Shown: positions 46,077 through 58,131 of the stretch, in pieces | Position numbering within the stretch: position 1 is the stretch's first letter | How the letters are laid out: each line of letters begins with the position of its first letter | NCBI GenBank assembly: GCA_032158125.1 | Contig: JASKOT010000027.1 | Coordinates: forward strand, 1 to 64,000 | DNA from: Papiliotrema nemorosa | Taxonomy: Eukaryota; Basidiomycota; Tremellomycetes; Tremellales; Rhynchogastremaceae | DNA length: 64,000 nt | Reading direction: 5' to 3' | Position numbers and translations under genes: made by a program | Notes under the pieces: model-generated | Seen by the model: the letters and a program-made list of their open reading frames with translations, nothing else | Database searches by the model: none | Told to the model about the DNA's origin: nothing

Positions 46077-47779
46077 CTACGGTCGAACATCTATGCAGAT
46101 CCGTCTATACCTCGTCAGAGGGAATTTGCCCTCACTCGTGACCTCCAGAATGATGTGATAGACCCTACCTTTCTCATGCACTACACGATCATTGGTTTTG
46201 AACTCGGTCGAAGCAGGCAGAGTGACCTTGAGATGAGGTGTGTTCTCCGTGCCATGCATATCAAAGTCGGGTACTTCCATCGGCTAGGGTTTAGCATCAA
46301 TATCTGTCTGTGATTTGAATGGAGGACGACTCACTAGTGGTAAGATGGAATCAATCTCCTTGTACTGGTACCACTTGAACGAGAGATTCGCACCATGAAG
46401 AGAGAAAGTCTTTGACGCATCGAATTCCAGCGTTTCCGAGACTTTGCACTCCCTCTCGATGAATCGCAAAGAATCATCTCCGTCCACAATCACCACAGGA
46501 GGACGCTCGATCGAGTCTAGCTCGTCTATGGTCCATCTACATTACGAGTCAGAGCCGCAAACGCTCATAAGCTACTCACCTCATACGAGACGCAAAGTCA
46601 TTTTGCACCGCGGACCTCCATCTCCATATCGTAGCTCCAGCGCTTCTCTGCAACGACCCGTCAACTTCACTCTTGACCGAATCGACCGCATCGTGATAGT
46701 GCTTTGCTTCGGGGTCGAATACGAGCTTGTGCCTTCCTCCCCATCCTCCAATATCCGGTCTTTCTGGATCGCTCAGGCCGTTCTGACAGATCAGCTCATG
46801 CATGGAATAATAGGGGGGACTGACTGGTATGCAAGCTAGATAAGAAGGGGTATCCCCTTCCATTGCAAACGCAATGTCGGGATAGCATGATCCAAGAGGG
46901 CCTTGCTGAATGTTGGTCTTGAGCCATTCAGGCTTGATCATATTTGGGTCGGCTCCGGGTAGACCACCGATGGGCTCCGCCGAGAAGCCAAGCCATGTTG
47001 CTCCTAGGTAGATATTCTCGCCATGTACCGAGACGACGTAGTGAAGAAGAGGGAAGTTTCGCCTGATCCATGGTCCCGCATCATCCTGAACTTAGCCAAT
47101 TTCGATTGTTAAAGTGGAGTATAAACACACCTGATCACTTATAGCGTATACTCGAATCCGGTCAATGAATGTAGCCACCTCCTCCGCTGTTCTCTCTTTC
47201 CGGACTCTCCAAAGCGCCTATGCGTCGGTTTCCGTATCACACTATGACAACACGGTGGACACTCACCTGAGCTAGACAGTTCGCCCCTCCCCACAGGGCT
47301 ACATGAAGCGGTCTATCCTCCGAGTCCCTTCTATCCACCGCTTCTATCAACCTTCTACTTCCATCCGAATCAAACTCCTCCCCTACACCTTCCATCCCAT
47401 ATTTGACGATACCCTGCCCAACCAGTTTCTCCAAGTGTGCAGCGGTAGGATACCGCTTGTCGACTTCTGACAACTTGGGCTGAACCTCTTCATATCCCTT
47501 GAGCACTTTTCGGATACCCTCGGGATGCACTGAGAGCCGGAGCCAGGTAGATGTCACGGCGACTAGCCCTTCGATGTCGATCTCATTGCTGTAAAGCAGC
47601 AATCGGACCTGAATGTGAGCTACCTGTACTTGTATCCATCAGTCTGAGTGGCCTCACCAAGCTTTGTGTGTCATCGGGCTCATTTTCAATGTCGGTCTGG
47701 ATTGATCAGCACAGCTGCAGAACAGTTCCGAACGACTGACCAAGACGAAAAGACGGTGCCGAGTAAACATGGTGATCAT
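46077..47779 (-). CDS. DUF1593 / nucleoside-hydrolase-like protein
   Basis: Seven exons: 47779..47741, 47696..47658, 47608..47267, 47217..47131, 47085..46580, 46536..46335 and 46283..46077, giving 473 residues. The N-terminal [31 protein letters not shown] is the calcium-binding start of the family, with the aspartate cluster of nucleoside hydrolases (first 20 residues: TDIENEPDD). ALWGGANCLAQ, AISDQDDAGPWIRRNFP and EGDTPSYL follow in order, and a small beta domain ends the chain. Bacterial and fungal relatives are often annotated as cellulose-binding (Sde182), but the true substrate is unsettled; hydrolysis of an N- or O-glycosidic bond is an inference. No signal peptide is present. Two 39-nt exons at the 5' end are supported by the conserved frame. 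Confidence 0.82.
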
Positions 47780-48424
47780 TATTACTCTTTCCTCTATGCT
47801 TTTCGCAGCGTGTGAGAGGTTCAAAAGAGTAGAAGAGTAACGATCGAATGAGTTATTGTTGACACTCGACCGAACATGATTTCTGGAGTCTGCATTGAAC
47901 GACTCGTTCCAACCGTTCCGGCACTTGGCGGCTATCGCGGATATCAAGTTTATCCGATGAAATGGTCCCCACTTGGAGAGCTGATGAGCATGATGCATCG
48001 GAGTAAGCTTGTCCATCGGAGAACGCAGTGTCCCAGATTATCACAGAACTATGTCATGGGCTATGCAAGCCAGGTGGGCCTACAAGGCAGGACAGTATGT
48101 GAGCAATTAATCGCCAAGCCGGAATTGTAGAGGAGGGGATGCGGAGTTGCGGTTGTTCATGCGGGTTTCATTAGGGAGCGCCTCTTGATTTACCCGGAGG
48201 GGTCTCCGATGGGCCAACTGCTCGATCAGGAGACTCGCCTGTGAATGTGTACCGAGGTCGTACTCCACCGGACTTCACGAAGAACCGCATCGAGGTTTCC
48301 AGCCCCGACTCCTTGTCTAGCCGTCTACAAGTCCGCAAGAGTCGTCCAAGGGCTAGGCATAAATAGGTGTTCAGGACCAACCCCCACTTGCCCCACTCTC
48401 CACTCGCCCCAGACAACATCTATC
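47780..48424. other. Divergent promoter region (DUF1593 / alpha-glucoside permease 2)
   Basis: About 645 bp; ATAAATAG at about 48359..48366 is a possible TATA box for the permease. No gene supported. Confidence 0.35.
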
Positions 48425-50423
48425 ATGTCCGCACCAGCTGTGGTAGCTCCTACAACGGGTATGGCTCCTGTCATTCTTGAAGATGACAAGCACAATGTGA
48501 TCGATCATCTCGATCATCCCCAAAAGGGTGAACAATTTGACGCAGTCAACACGCATGGGTTCACCTCGAAATATGCCGATCTCAGCCTCAAGGCAACCCT
48601 CAGGTCATTCCCGATGGCTACGACCTATGCCCTCTTGGCTGCATTCAACGCGCTCAATGATGGATACTGTTACTCTATCCCAGGTCCGCAGCTCATTGCG
48701 CGGTGCATGCGAAGCTGACCCAAAGGTAACGTGATTGCCATGCCGGGGTTCATCGCCAAATTCGGCAAAGAATTCGACGGCACAGTCCAGCTCGATGCGA
48801 ACGATATCGCCATGTGGGGAGCAGTATATACTGCCGGATATATTGCCATCTTGTTTTTGGGTTCTCCAATCAACGATCTCGTCGGTCGAAAATGGTCCAT
48901 GTTCGGTGTCCAGCTGTTCATGCTCATCTCCACCATTCTGTCACTCGTTGCCAACAATGTGGGCGTGTGGGGAGCTGCCAAGGTCTTCCAGGTAGGTGTA
49001 GATTCTGCCATGAAGGGCGTCGATTTACGGAATAGGGATTTTCGGTCGGTCTAGCTCAAGCTACGGTTCAGTCGTACATCTCTGAGATTGCCCCTACTCG
49101 AGCACGAGGATTCCTCTTGGCCATCTATCAGCTCTTCGTACGCAATAATTCAGCCTACGAGTCTCTTCTGATGCATTCAGTTCGCTATGGGTCAGCTCAC
49201 GGCTGCGATCGCGACCTACGTAGTGAACAGCTTGCCCGCGGACAAGTGGAAGCATGCCATCTACTCCGAATTCGTCCTCGCCGGGTAAATCCTCTCCAGG
49301 CTCGCTCCCCCTGCCATCAAGCTCACTGCAGTCTCGCCATCCTCATGTGGCTACCTCTCCCCGAGTCACCTCGATGGTGCCTTCGACGCGGTAACGAGGC
49401 TCGAGCTCGATCCAGCCTCTTACGTATCAACAAGGGCTGCAAGGACTATGACCTTGAGAATGAGATTGCAGTCATCAACCAGGAGATCGCCGAGGGACGT
49501 GCCTTGACAGAGGCTTCTTCCAAGTTCTCTTATATCGCCATATTCAAGGGTCCTAATCTACGCCGATTGCTCATTTCGTTTGGACCCTTTGCCTGGCAAC
49601 AATGGTCTGGTGTGCCGGTATGTCCTCTTGCTACAGGGAGGGACTACAGCTGATCCCCTGCATAGGTCATCTTCGGATATACCTCCTTCTTCTTCCAAGT
49701 CGCAGGGCTCAAAAATCCGTTCCTGGGGACGCTGACAGTCTTGTGAGTATTGAGATCTACAAAGTTGTGTTTAGGATTGACCTTTAGCATCGTATTGCTC
49801 GTCGGAGTGGTCTGTTCCATGTTTTCTATTGAATTGATCGGCCGACGACCTGGGCTCCTCTTCGGCGGTATCGGATTGACGAGTATGCTCCTCATCGTCG
49901 GTGGCCTCGGTACGATCACCGACCCATCTGCTGGTATCGGTTCCGCCGTGATTGCCTTTTCGTAAGTTGTCGCCGAGAGAAGTTTCCAAAGCTCACAACA
50001 GGTGCATTTGGGTGTTCATCTACGCCTTGACTCTCGCTCCGATCGGGTACGCCATGTTGGCCGAGACATCCACTGTCGTCCTTCGAGCCAAGACTACCAG
50101 TATCGCAGCGGGAATGACGGGATGCCTCAATCTCGTGGTCAACTACTGCACCCCGCTGATGCTTTCGCCCACTGGAGCCAATTGGGGTGTGAAAGGAGTG
50201 GCGTTCTTCTACGCGGGGACTTGTTTCATAGGTCTTGTCCTTGTCTTCTTCTTTATTCCGTAAGTTCACAGTCTCAAACGGAGCAAAGCGCTGACGGTCC
50301 AGGGAGACAAAGGGAAGATCATTCACCGAGCTCGATGAGATGTTTGAGAAAAAAGTTCCGGCCCGGCAATTCCGCCAATACAAGACGACCGCTCAACTGG
50401 AAATGGAGCAGCGGGGCGTGTAG
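48425..50423 (+). CDS. MFS alpha-glucoside (maltose-type) permease 2
   Basis: Nine exons: 48425..48683, 48726..48991, 49036..49137, 49181..49284, 49332..49617, 49666..49742, 49788..49961, 50002..50259 and 50303..50423, giving 548 residues. It shares the family features of a proton-coupled sugar importer: DLVGRKWSMFGVQ, VQSYISEIAPTRARGF, the PLPESPRWCLRRGN loop, WQQWSGVPVIFGYTSFFF and PETKGRSFTELDEMFEKKVPAR at the end. The first donor is GTCCGC, weaker than usual, but the frame is only continuous with it. Substrate is probably a disaccharide. It is not a recent copy of the permease at 2.5 kb; the two differ widely outside the signatures. Confidence 0.85.
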
Positions 50424-50619
50424 TAAGTAATAGTATATCATATCGAGGTGTTCATCGTAAACAGAAGAGGAATCTGGGGGCACTACTCGTATTTTGACGG
50501 AAGATTTGGGAGGTTGCCACAGACGGGTGACAATACGGGCCCACACATTATTCAGTCCGTAATCTGACATGGATGTGGATGAACAGCAACCAAGATCGCA
50601 TGGCGAAGCACGATTACAA

Positions 50620-51264
50620 TCACCCTGTAAGGTGTTCTCGAGCACATGGTTCTGACGAAATGCTCCCTGCCGCTCCAGACTGTCCGGCCGTCCGATCGTC
50701 CGTGGCGATGAGCACAACGAACATCCTGACCCATTCATCTGTCGGGTTCTCCCAAGCATGGACCGTACCTTGCTGGACTGAAATTCAGTGTCGTGACCCA
50801 AGATACAATTTCAAGGGCTACCTACCGATCGCATCACCCTCTTTCGCTATGACACTTGACCCTCCCTCCAAGTGAAGCGTGACGGTCCCCTTGTGAACGA
50901 CCAAAAAATCAAGTGAGGGTGTGTCGTGCATCTGCCCTTTTGTTCTGGGGGCAATGTCTGTCACTCTTGAAACCCTTATCAGCCATTGTGAGGTGGAAAG
51001 ATGCCGAGATATCTCTTACCTGAAATTCACACCGCCCTTGGAGACTAGGCATTTGGATCCAAGTTGAGTATCGCTCGTATCTGGTTCTTTTGCCCTCGGC
51101 GGGTTGTTGCGGGTAACGAAGAGATTATGGTATTGACCGGGGATAATACCGTTGGACAGAGCCGCTTTCGGCTTGAGAGGACATAAAGTGCTAGTCAATT
51201 GATTGGGCAGATTGTTGAGAGACCGGTGGGTTACGTGTCGAACGACGGGCGGTAACGAGAACAT
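50620..51264 (-). CDS. Cupin_2-domain protein
   Basis: Three exons, 51264..51020, 50965..50826 and 50777..50620, give 180 residues. No single frame reveals the gene; splicing does. The joined sequence reads NFRVTDIAPRTKGQMHDTPSLDFLVV, then GTVTLHLEGG, EGDAIVQQGTVHAWENPTDEWVRMFVVLIA, the order of the common fungal cupin family in which MH-TPSLD carries the first metal histidine and G-HAW-N the second. Introns are 54 and 48 nt with CTGAT and CTGAA branch sites. Function is unassigned; related genes often sit in secondary-metabolite or aromatic-degradation loci. It is convergent with the alpha-glucoside permease. Confidence 0.8.
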
Positions 51265-51280
51265 GTTAGCTTGAGGTTCA

Positions 51281-51314
51281 GTAGCTTTCTTTGTGAGGTA
51301 GCTTTCTTTGTGAG
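51281..51314. repeat. Perfect 17-bp tandem duplication
   Basis: GTAGCTTTCTTTGTGAG occurs twice without mismatch (51281..51297 and 51298..51314), just upstream of the cupin start codon, in what would be its 5' leader or promoter. The rest of 51265..51664 holds nothing recognised. Confidence 0.85.
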
Positions 51315-51664
51315 TATAGGATATGACCTGAGATAACTTCAACTGTGTTACGATCCCCCATCTTGATTGGCAAGGTGTGTGTATATGGTGAAGTGGCGAA
51401 GGGTGAAAGGATGCCCAGGAGTCTGAGCAGAATGGAAGGTGGCGCCTTATGCGTCTTCGACCCCCGTTCGAGAGGTCCGTCAGGGCCTTCTAAGCCGCTT
51501 CTTGTCTACAGTACTGGCGAAGTCGACAGCGCTTCTTGAGAGGGGTTTACCGTTCATTCTATACATGTTGAATGCATACAACTCAAATCCCACATATCGC
51601 ATTTTCACATGCCCAACCACAAGACCCTCCCCACTGAGACCCTGTTCTCAGATACTCGAGGGGT

Positions 51665-53458
51665 CTAATGCTCTTCGAGTTGATACCCTGGGGCCGCCCG
51701 GATATCTTCCACCACCTCAAGACCCTTCTCATCAAATTTCCCTTCGACCATCCTATCCAGTGCCATTCGAGTCAACTTTTCTCGGGCGGCCTCTCCATCG
51801 CACACCATAGCTGCCTCTTCCACGCTCAACCCATACGTCTCGGGGAAGTACCACCATATAAAGACGACCGATACGGCGAGAATAGCAATGTAAAGCAAGA
51901 AGTATTTCCAGTTGAGCGCTTCGAGAGCAATAGGATTGACGTATTGGTTGAAGAATATCGCACCGTAGTCGATGAACAATGAGATCGCCATGCCCTTCGC
52001 CCGCATACCTTGGGGTAAGATTTCCAGGCAGTAGAGGTAGCATAGTGCTGTGGCTGCGAGGGAGTACGATGCGTTGAACGTGAATAAAAAAGGGATGGAA
52101 GCGCTTCCTACGGCCTTGTTGCCTGTTTTATTGAATGTTGCGTTGAGAGAGGTGAAGATGATGTAGGATACGAGCATGCCGCCGAATGAAGCTAGCCAGA
52201 GAGTTCGTCGTTTGTACCGGTTACACGTAAATGCAGCGTATAGAGCCCAAGCGTAACTCCAGATTTGCAGACCGCCATTGATACCTGTACAGTACATCAG
52301 TGGCTATTCGAAAGCTTGATGGCAGTCTGGCGACTCACCCTGCTGTTGGACTGAGCTGGAGATTCCGGAGCTCTCCAGAATCGGAGCGAGGTAGTACGAG
52401 ATGATTCCATTCCCGCACCATTGGATGATCAACCCCACATAGACCAGCAAGACGAGTCGTTTTCTGTTTCCTGGTGTTGAGAAAAAGTTGAAGATGGAAT
52501 CGGACTTTTCCTCCAGGGCAACTTCAATCCCAGCTTGTATCTCGTTGATCTCGCGAAGTACCAACTCGTCATCTTTCACACCGTTCGAATGGTACTTTGC
52601 CAAGATCTCGTGAGCCTCTTCCACCCTTCCCTGCGCTACAAGCCATCGAGGGGATTCCGGGACCCATATAAGCCCGATAAACTGGACGATGGAAATGACT
52701 CCTTGAACCAGCGTCGGCATCCTCCAATTCCAGTTTGACGAGATCCATAGACTACCGAAACATAGCCATGAAGAGAGGATCGCGCCGATAAAGTAGTTTG
52801 CGCCGAATAGAGCGGTATGGATAGCTGATTGACGAGGATGAGCGAGTTCGAGGCAGTGACATGAGCCCGCAATGATGATCGAGCCGAGACCTGTCCCGAC
52901 AATCAGTCGAGATCCAAAGAACTCCCATCGCCCCACTGCGAAGGCTTGAACGACTGGGTATTCAGCGACAGTGTCGTTACTTCAGACGAAAGAGTTTACT
53001 CACAGGATCCAATGATGATCAAAATGCAGCCGATAAGCTGAGGTTTCTTCCGGCCGAGCTTATCGGAAAACGTCCCGGCAATAGCGAGTCCAATCATAGC
53101 TGGCATCAGCACCCTCCGCTCATGATAAGAAAGTTGAACTCACTTCCGAGGGATATAGCAGCGATGAGCAGACCTTGAACGTTGGCATCAGGATCACCCA
53201 TGTCGGCGAGATAGTCCGGAATCGCAAAGAATCCATTCATCAAAGATCCATCGTAACCTCCGACGATCGCTCCCATCTATATTTCAGCACGCTCCAAGGT
53301 CACATGAGAGCGACTCGACCCACCTGGATGATGGCGAGATGCCAATTGAGCTTCTTCAACCCTGGGTCTTTCCACCATTTGGGATGAGCGTTGTTTCTGG
53401 CTGGAGTTTAGCTTGCCTTTATAGCGTATGACTTGCCTATCAGAGTAGGTGCTTCCAT
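51665..53458 (-). CDS. MFS sugar transporter, lactose-permease-like
   Basis: Six exons: 53458..53437, 53400..53324, 53276..53144, 53099..53004, 52953..52339 and 52284..51665, giving 520 residues. The first intron begins GCAAGT (GC-AG). MGAIVGGYDGSLMNGF in helix 1, DKLGRKKPQL, RLIVGTGLGSI, the central WVPESPRWLVAQGR and FPETYGLSVEEAAMVCDG at the end fit the fungal branch that includes lactose and disaccharide permeases. An importer of a beta-linked disaccharide would make sense beside the GH3 beta-glucosidase 0.8 kb away, but that link is an inference. Twelve helices are predicted. Confidence 0.85.
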
Positions 53459-53799
53459 CTTGGACAAGATGTAGGGTATGATAATACCGTGCGAAAATGA
53501 GTGGGAGCAATGAGGGGCATGTCTTTGAAATGGACTTCTCAGTCAGACGACCAAAGCGCGATTCGCCTGGGGCGATAAGGCTTTCCGCGTCTCAGCGTAT
53601 TCCTTCAGAGCGAGTGTCTGAGTACGTCGGGATAACCATCTGATGCGAACGTAATCGGACATTTCGCCGACCCTAAGTGTCCAATAAGATGGTCAAGGCA
53701 CACCCATGAAGCATGAGACCAGAGGCATGGTATGGGTAAATCCCATCGGATCAGCAGAGTCAATGTACGTGGAAAAGTAGGAGCCCTGTCCTCCCGCAT
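53459..53799. other. Intergenic
   Basis: About 340 bp upstream of the transporter and downstream of the small orphan; no feature recognised. Confidence 0.35.
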
Positions 53800-54256
53800 T
53801 CATCGCAAGTGCGGACAAAAAGGGTCAGTGCAGACAGTCGAAAGCAAGTCCTGAGGCGGACCAACCTCTTCAGCGCTCAGACTGACCGTGCCAAGTGTTT
53901 GAGATGAAGCATGAGAAGAGAGGATAACTGACTGGCACAAGAGGCGTTCATTTCGGAACTTCCACTCGGATTTGACCGGCACCGATGAACCGGCGTAGAG
54001 TACGAGGGTATCTCTGTTTTGTCGGTCAAACCATACTTCAGGGCTCGCCCAACTGTGCGGGTGGACGAGCAGGGATGGGGCTGCAATTGACGGACAAGTC
54101 CTTCCCCTTGGACGTACAGGATACCCAGGGTCGGACGAGCGGAGACCGAGGCGAGTCGGAATGACCTGCATTTTGCCGAGGTACTTGAAAGTCGATATGA
54201 AGAGGAATGATAGCGACGCTTTGAGCAGCACTCTTAGTACTTCGTCGTCGACACAT
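53800..54256 (-). CDS. Small orphan protein abutting the GH3 start
   Basis: A model with ATG at 54256, an intron of 39 nt (donor T|GTACGT near 54115) and optionally a second in-frame intron of 51 nt yields about 105-125 residues. The protein-like core is SPEVWFDRQNRDTLVLYAG and SEWKFRNERLLC; the first exon reads VAIIPLHIDFQVPRQN. An unspliced alternative starts at the ATG near 54168 in the core's frame. No family is recognised. Its 5' end lies within 10 bp of the GH3 start codon on the other strand, so the GH3 promoter would have to lie inside this gene, a reason for caution. Confidence 0.4.
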
Positions 54257-54263
54257 CTCGAGC

Positions 54264-57216
54264 ATGGTGGAATATAAGCGGATCAACGTGGATCAGGCGC
54301 TGAAAGACCTGTCGATCAATGACAAGGTCAAACTCCTCGCTGGAAAAGTGGGTCTATCCCAGACACTCAACTGACCATAGGACCTATGGCATTTCGAATC
54401 GGTACCTGATCACTCCATTCCTGGTGTACGAGCATCAGATGGACCGAACGGAGTAAGAGGAACAAGGTTCTTCAATGGTGTTCCGTCCTCTTGTTTCCCC
54501 TGTGGAGCCGGATTAGGCGCTTCGTTCGATGTGGATCTCTTGAGGGAGGTAGGGGAGAAATTGGGGGAGGAAGCAAAAGCGAAATCTAGTCATATCCTAC
54601 TGGGACCTACCATCAATCTTCACAGAAGTCCTCTAGGAGGTCGGACGTTTGGTGAGTCCACATGTGTAATGGCTGTTCATGGGTAGAATCGTACTCTGAG
54701 GATCCGCATTTGACCAGCTATCGTGAGGTCGTTGTTGCGCATGATCTCGACGTGGCTGACGTTTCCTAGTGGCTGCTGCGTATATACGCGGGGTACAGAG
54801 TACAGGCGTCAGCGCCTGTATCAAGGTCTGTCGCCCAACCTCGGTAGCGAGGCAGAGCTCATTGGTAGCACTTTGTAGCCAACGAGCAAGAGTTCGAGAG
54901 ATTCTCTTCCGATAGTAAGAACTCTGCCAAACCATAGGCTGATTAAAGGCGTGATGACTGAGCGGACACTTCGAGAGCTGTACCTCGAGCCGTTTAGAAT
55001 AGCCATCCGAGAAGCGGATCCATGGGTCGTCATGTCTTCCTACAATCGAGTCAACGGAACTCACGTTTCGGAAAGCCCTCGTTTGTTGGATGGTATACTG
55101 CGGAAAGAATGGTGAGTGGCTCTCATGGCATGTGCTCACTCGTCAGGGGCTATAAGGGACTGGTGATCAGTGATTGGACGGGTGTATACAGCACCGCGGA
55201 GAGTATAATCGCAGGATGCGACGTGGAGATGCCTGGACCTTCGCCGTTCCGAGGTGACGCGGTGCATCGTCTCCTACACGCTGGGAAGATTGCCCCGAAG
55301 CATATTGATACATGCGTCAAAAGGGTATGTCGGGTACGTGTAGGGAGCTCATACCAGATATTGGAGTTTACCAACCGCGCGATTGACAGTGGGATACCGT
55401 TCGATGGATCAGAGGACATTCTTGATACTCCCGCCTCGAGAGCTGCTCTGAGGAAAGCTGCACAATCAGCTATCGTCCTACTCAAGAATGGGGGTCAACT
55501 TCCACTCAACCTCGAAAAGGGCAAGACGTTGGCTGTGATCGGGTCCGGAGCGAGACTCGCCTCACCAAGTGGAGGAGGATCAGCTCAACTAGCTTGTTCG
55601 TATACCACCTCTCCTCTAGACGGTATCACTGCCGCAGCGACGGAACTTGGTATCCAAACAACGTACGCTATAGGCGCCACGGCTTTCAGATTTTGCCCAT
55701 TGATCACCCGCTACACTAAAAATCTCAAAATTGAGTTCTACATCAATGACCCGACAAAGGATTGGCTGTACGATATGGATACGCCGGTCACTGCTAAACC
55801 GGACTTTTCCGTCGATGCAGCTTCGACAGAATCCCACATGGCAGATATCATACCCTACGACGAGCTTGGTCCGTCACCTCGATGCCGGGTGAGTGAGCAA
55901 TTCTCCGCAGTCCTGATGTGTAGATGATCTGTGACTTTACACCTGACGTGGACGGAGAATGGGAAATGGGCTTTGCGTCCATCGGTAAAGGAAACATGTA
56001 TATTGACGGTCAACTCGTCGTTGAGAATGACGAATCGTGGAAGATAGGCGAGTTGTTCTTCAATGAAGGTGGATCAGGCGAACGAAGAGCTCTGTACAAG
56101 TTTAAAGCTGGACAGACGTACAAGATAGACGCGAGACATTGGTTTAAACCGGATCAAACGCTCTCTGGACCGTTCAACGTCAAGGCTGGAATACGAATCG
56201 GAGGTTTTCCATTCGCCTCTCCGGAGACGCTATTGCAAGAGGCAGAACAGGTCGCTGCTAGAGCAGATGGCGAGTCATCAAGCGCTTCCCGTTACCAGCA
56301 CTAATAGTAGCTGTCATTGTGTGTGTAGGAACGTCGAACGACTACGAATCGGAGGGTTTTGACAGGACAACCATCGATATCCCAGGGAACGCTACAGAAA
56401 TGATCGAACGAGTTCTTGCCAAACACCCAAGTGCCATCATTGTGACCAATAGTGGAGCGCCCATCACGATGCCATGGGCGGACAAGGCCAAGACCATTCT
56501 GCATACATTCTTCGGCGGAAATGAGGCAGGAAACGGACTGGCGGATGTCTTGTTTGGCAAGGTCAACCCGTCCGGAAAACTCCCTACGTCTTTCCCGTGC
56601 GCCACCTTTGGTCACATTGTGTATGACTGATACCTAGCCACCGAATCGAAGATACCGCCGCGTATGGCGATTTCGGCGAGAACACTCAGGTCGCAGGTCA
56701 AGTGCATTACACCGAGGCGAGTTGATTCAAGATTCACAGACTTTTCATGACCACCAGGGCATCTTCATGGGGTATGCACACCACGATAGGAGGGGTATCA
56801 AGCCACTCTGGCCGTTCGGGCATGGTCTGTCTTACACTTCATTCGAACTCTCCGACCTCGCTGTATCTGTCGTAAAGAACAACACCGCCAAGGTCACCTT
56901 CACTGTGCACAACACAGGCGACCGAGAGGGATCTTACGCCCCTCAAGTTTACGTCAGTGCCAAGGTCAAATCTCCAGCAGGGATTTTGCCTGTCCAAAGG
57001 TTACAGGCTTTCACCAAGGTACACCTCAAGGCCGGGCGAAAGGAGCTCGTGGAGTTGCAGCTGAAAAAGGAAGCGTTTAGCTTTTATAACCAGGTCGAAG
57101 GGCAGTGGGTGATCACCCCTGGGGAATACGTGGTACGGCTGGCTCACAGCTCGATGGATATTGCGGAGGAAGTGAGTGTCACTATTGGTGAGAGCTCCAC
57201 TTGGACGGGATTATGA
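54264..57216 (+). CDS. GH3 beta-glucosidase with PA14 insert
   Basis: Eleven exons: 54264..54347, 54381..54651, 54687..54722, 54770..54825, 54869..54914, 54949..55111, 55147..55888, 55924..56269, 56308..56596, 56638..56716 and 56758..57216, giving 856 residues. [34 protein letters not shown] and KHFVANEQE form the barrel; the nucleophile is D228 in LVISDW. Around 400-560 a PA14 carbohydrate-binding insert ([19 protein letters not shown]) interrupts the second domain, then EGFDR and a C-terminal fibronectin-like domain. No signal peptide, so intracellular hydrolysis of imported beta-glucosides is likely. Two introns begin with GC (after 56269 and 56716), supported by exact restoration of VAVIVCVG and HYTEGIFMGY. 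The neighbouring permease may supply substrate. Confidence 0.9.
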
Positions 57217-57305
57217 TGAAGTCGCGCATCTGATCAATTCCGCGCCATACTCATCTAGTCTATGCATATGTGTTTGTCTCCTCTCCCACGTCAGATGGCT
57301 CATGA

Positions 57306-57860
57306 TCATGATCGCTTGGCCGTAATCTGAAAAGTCTCGTCAGCCATACAAAAACAAAATGAAGTACTGGAAACTGCAAACTCACCACGGTCATCTCGAT
57401 ATCCGTCCCGGCTGGCAAGTTTGCGACTCCGATACACGTCCTCACTGGCATCGGGGCATTCTTGGGGAAAGCCTCGATATACGCCTCGTTCATCGCTGCA
57501 AAGTCTTCTTTGTAGTTTGACAAGAAGATTTGGATAGATACCACTGGTTGATCAGCCGATAACATTGTGTAGAGGTAGATTTTACCGTCCGAGAGGTCGA
57601 GCCCGATATGGCTCAATCGGGTAGAAACAATCTTCAACGCTGCGGTAGTCCGATCTTTGATAGTCCCCTCTACCCAATCTCCCTTCTCGTCTAATCCTAC
57701 TACGCCCGACATGTAGACGAGGTGTCCCGAGACTATCATGTTGGATAAGAAGGGGCTGACTGCGCGTGGTCAGCTATTCAGCCTGAATACGGGCTAGACG
57801 GTGAGGCACACCTTTGGGCTTGTTGGCCGCTGCGATGGCTACTTTGTTGGGGTTTGACAT
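57306..57860 (-). CDS. RidA/YjgF-family protein
   Basis: Four exons, 57860..57812, 57759..57586, 57543..57386 and 57326..57306, give 133 residues, the normal family size. The start motif KPKVSPFLSNMIVSGHLVYMSG, the trimer-interface FAAMNEAYIEAFP and the signature arginine in PVRTCIGVANLPAGTDIEM (with ITAKRS at the end) are all present. RidA proteins hydrolyse reactive enamine/imine intermediates made by PLP enzymes. The last exon is only 21 nt and was placed because it completes the family's final strand. No targeting signal is visible. The gene is convergent with the GH3 gene, with 90 bp between stops. Confidence 0.85.
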
Positions 57861-58131
57861 GACGGTAGTCGAGCTTGCTTCGAGTATGCTGGGGGTAAGT
57901 AGATGATCAGATTGGGGTGGAAGTAGTATGGCTTGATTGTGGGCGAGATATATACCCCCTATCTCGACGTTTCGGACGAGAGCGAAGATTCCGATCATGT
58001 TCGGACTTGTCCCTCTGCCGAAAAGCGGCGAGCTCCGCAGGATGAATTGGTCTTCATATTCAACCGTTAATTTACCCGACCCCCTAGCTCGGCTATTTTA
58101 GACGGATTCTCCGCGCTTCTCTCGTCGGCAA

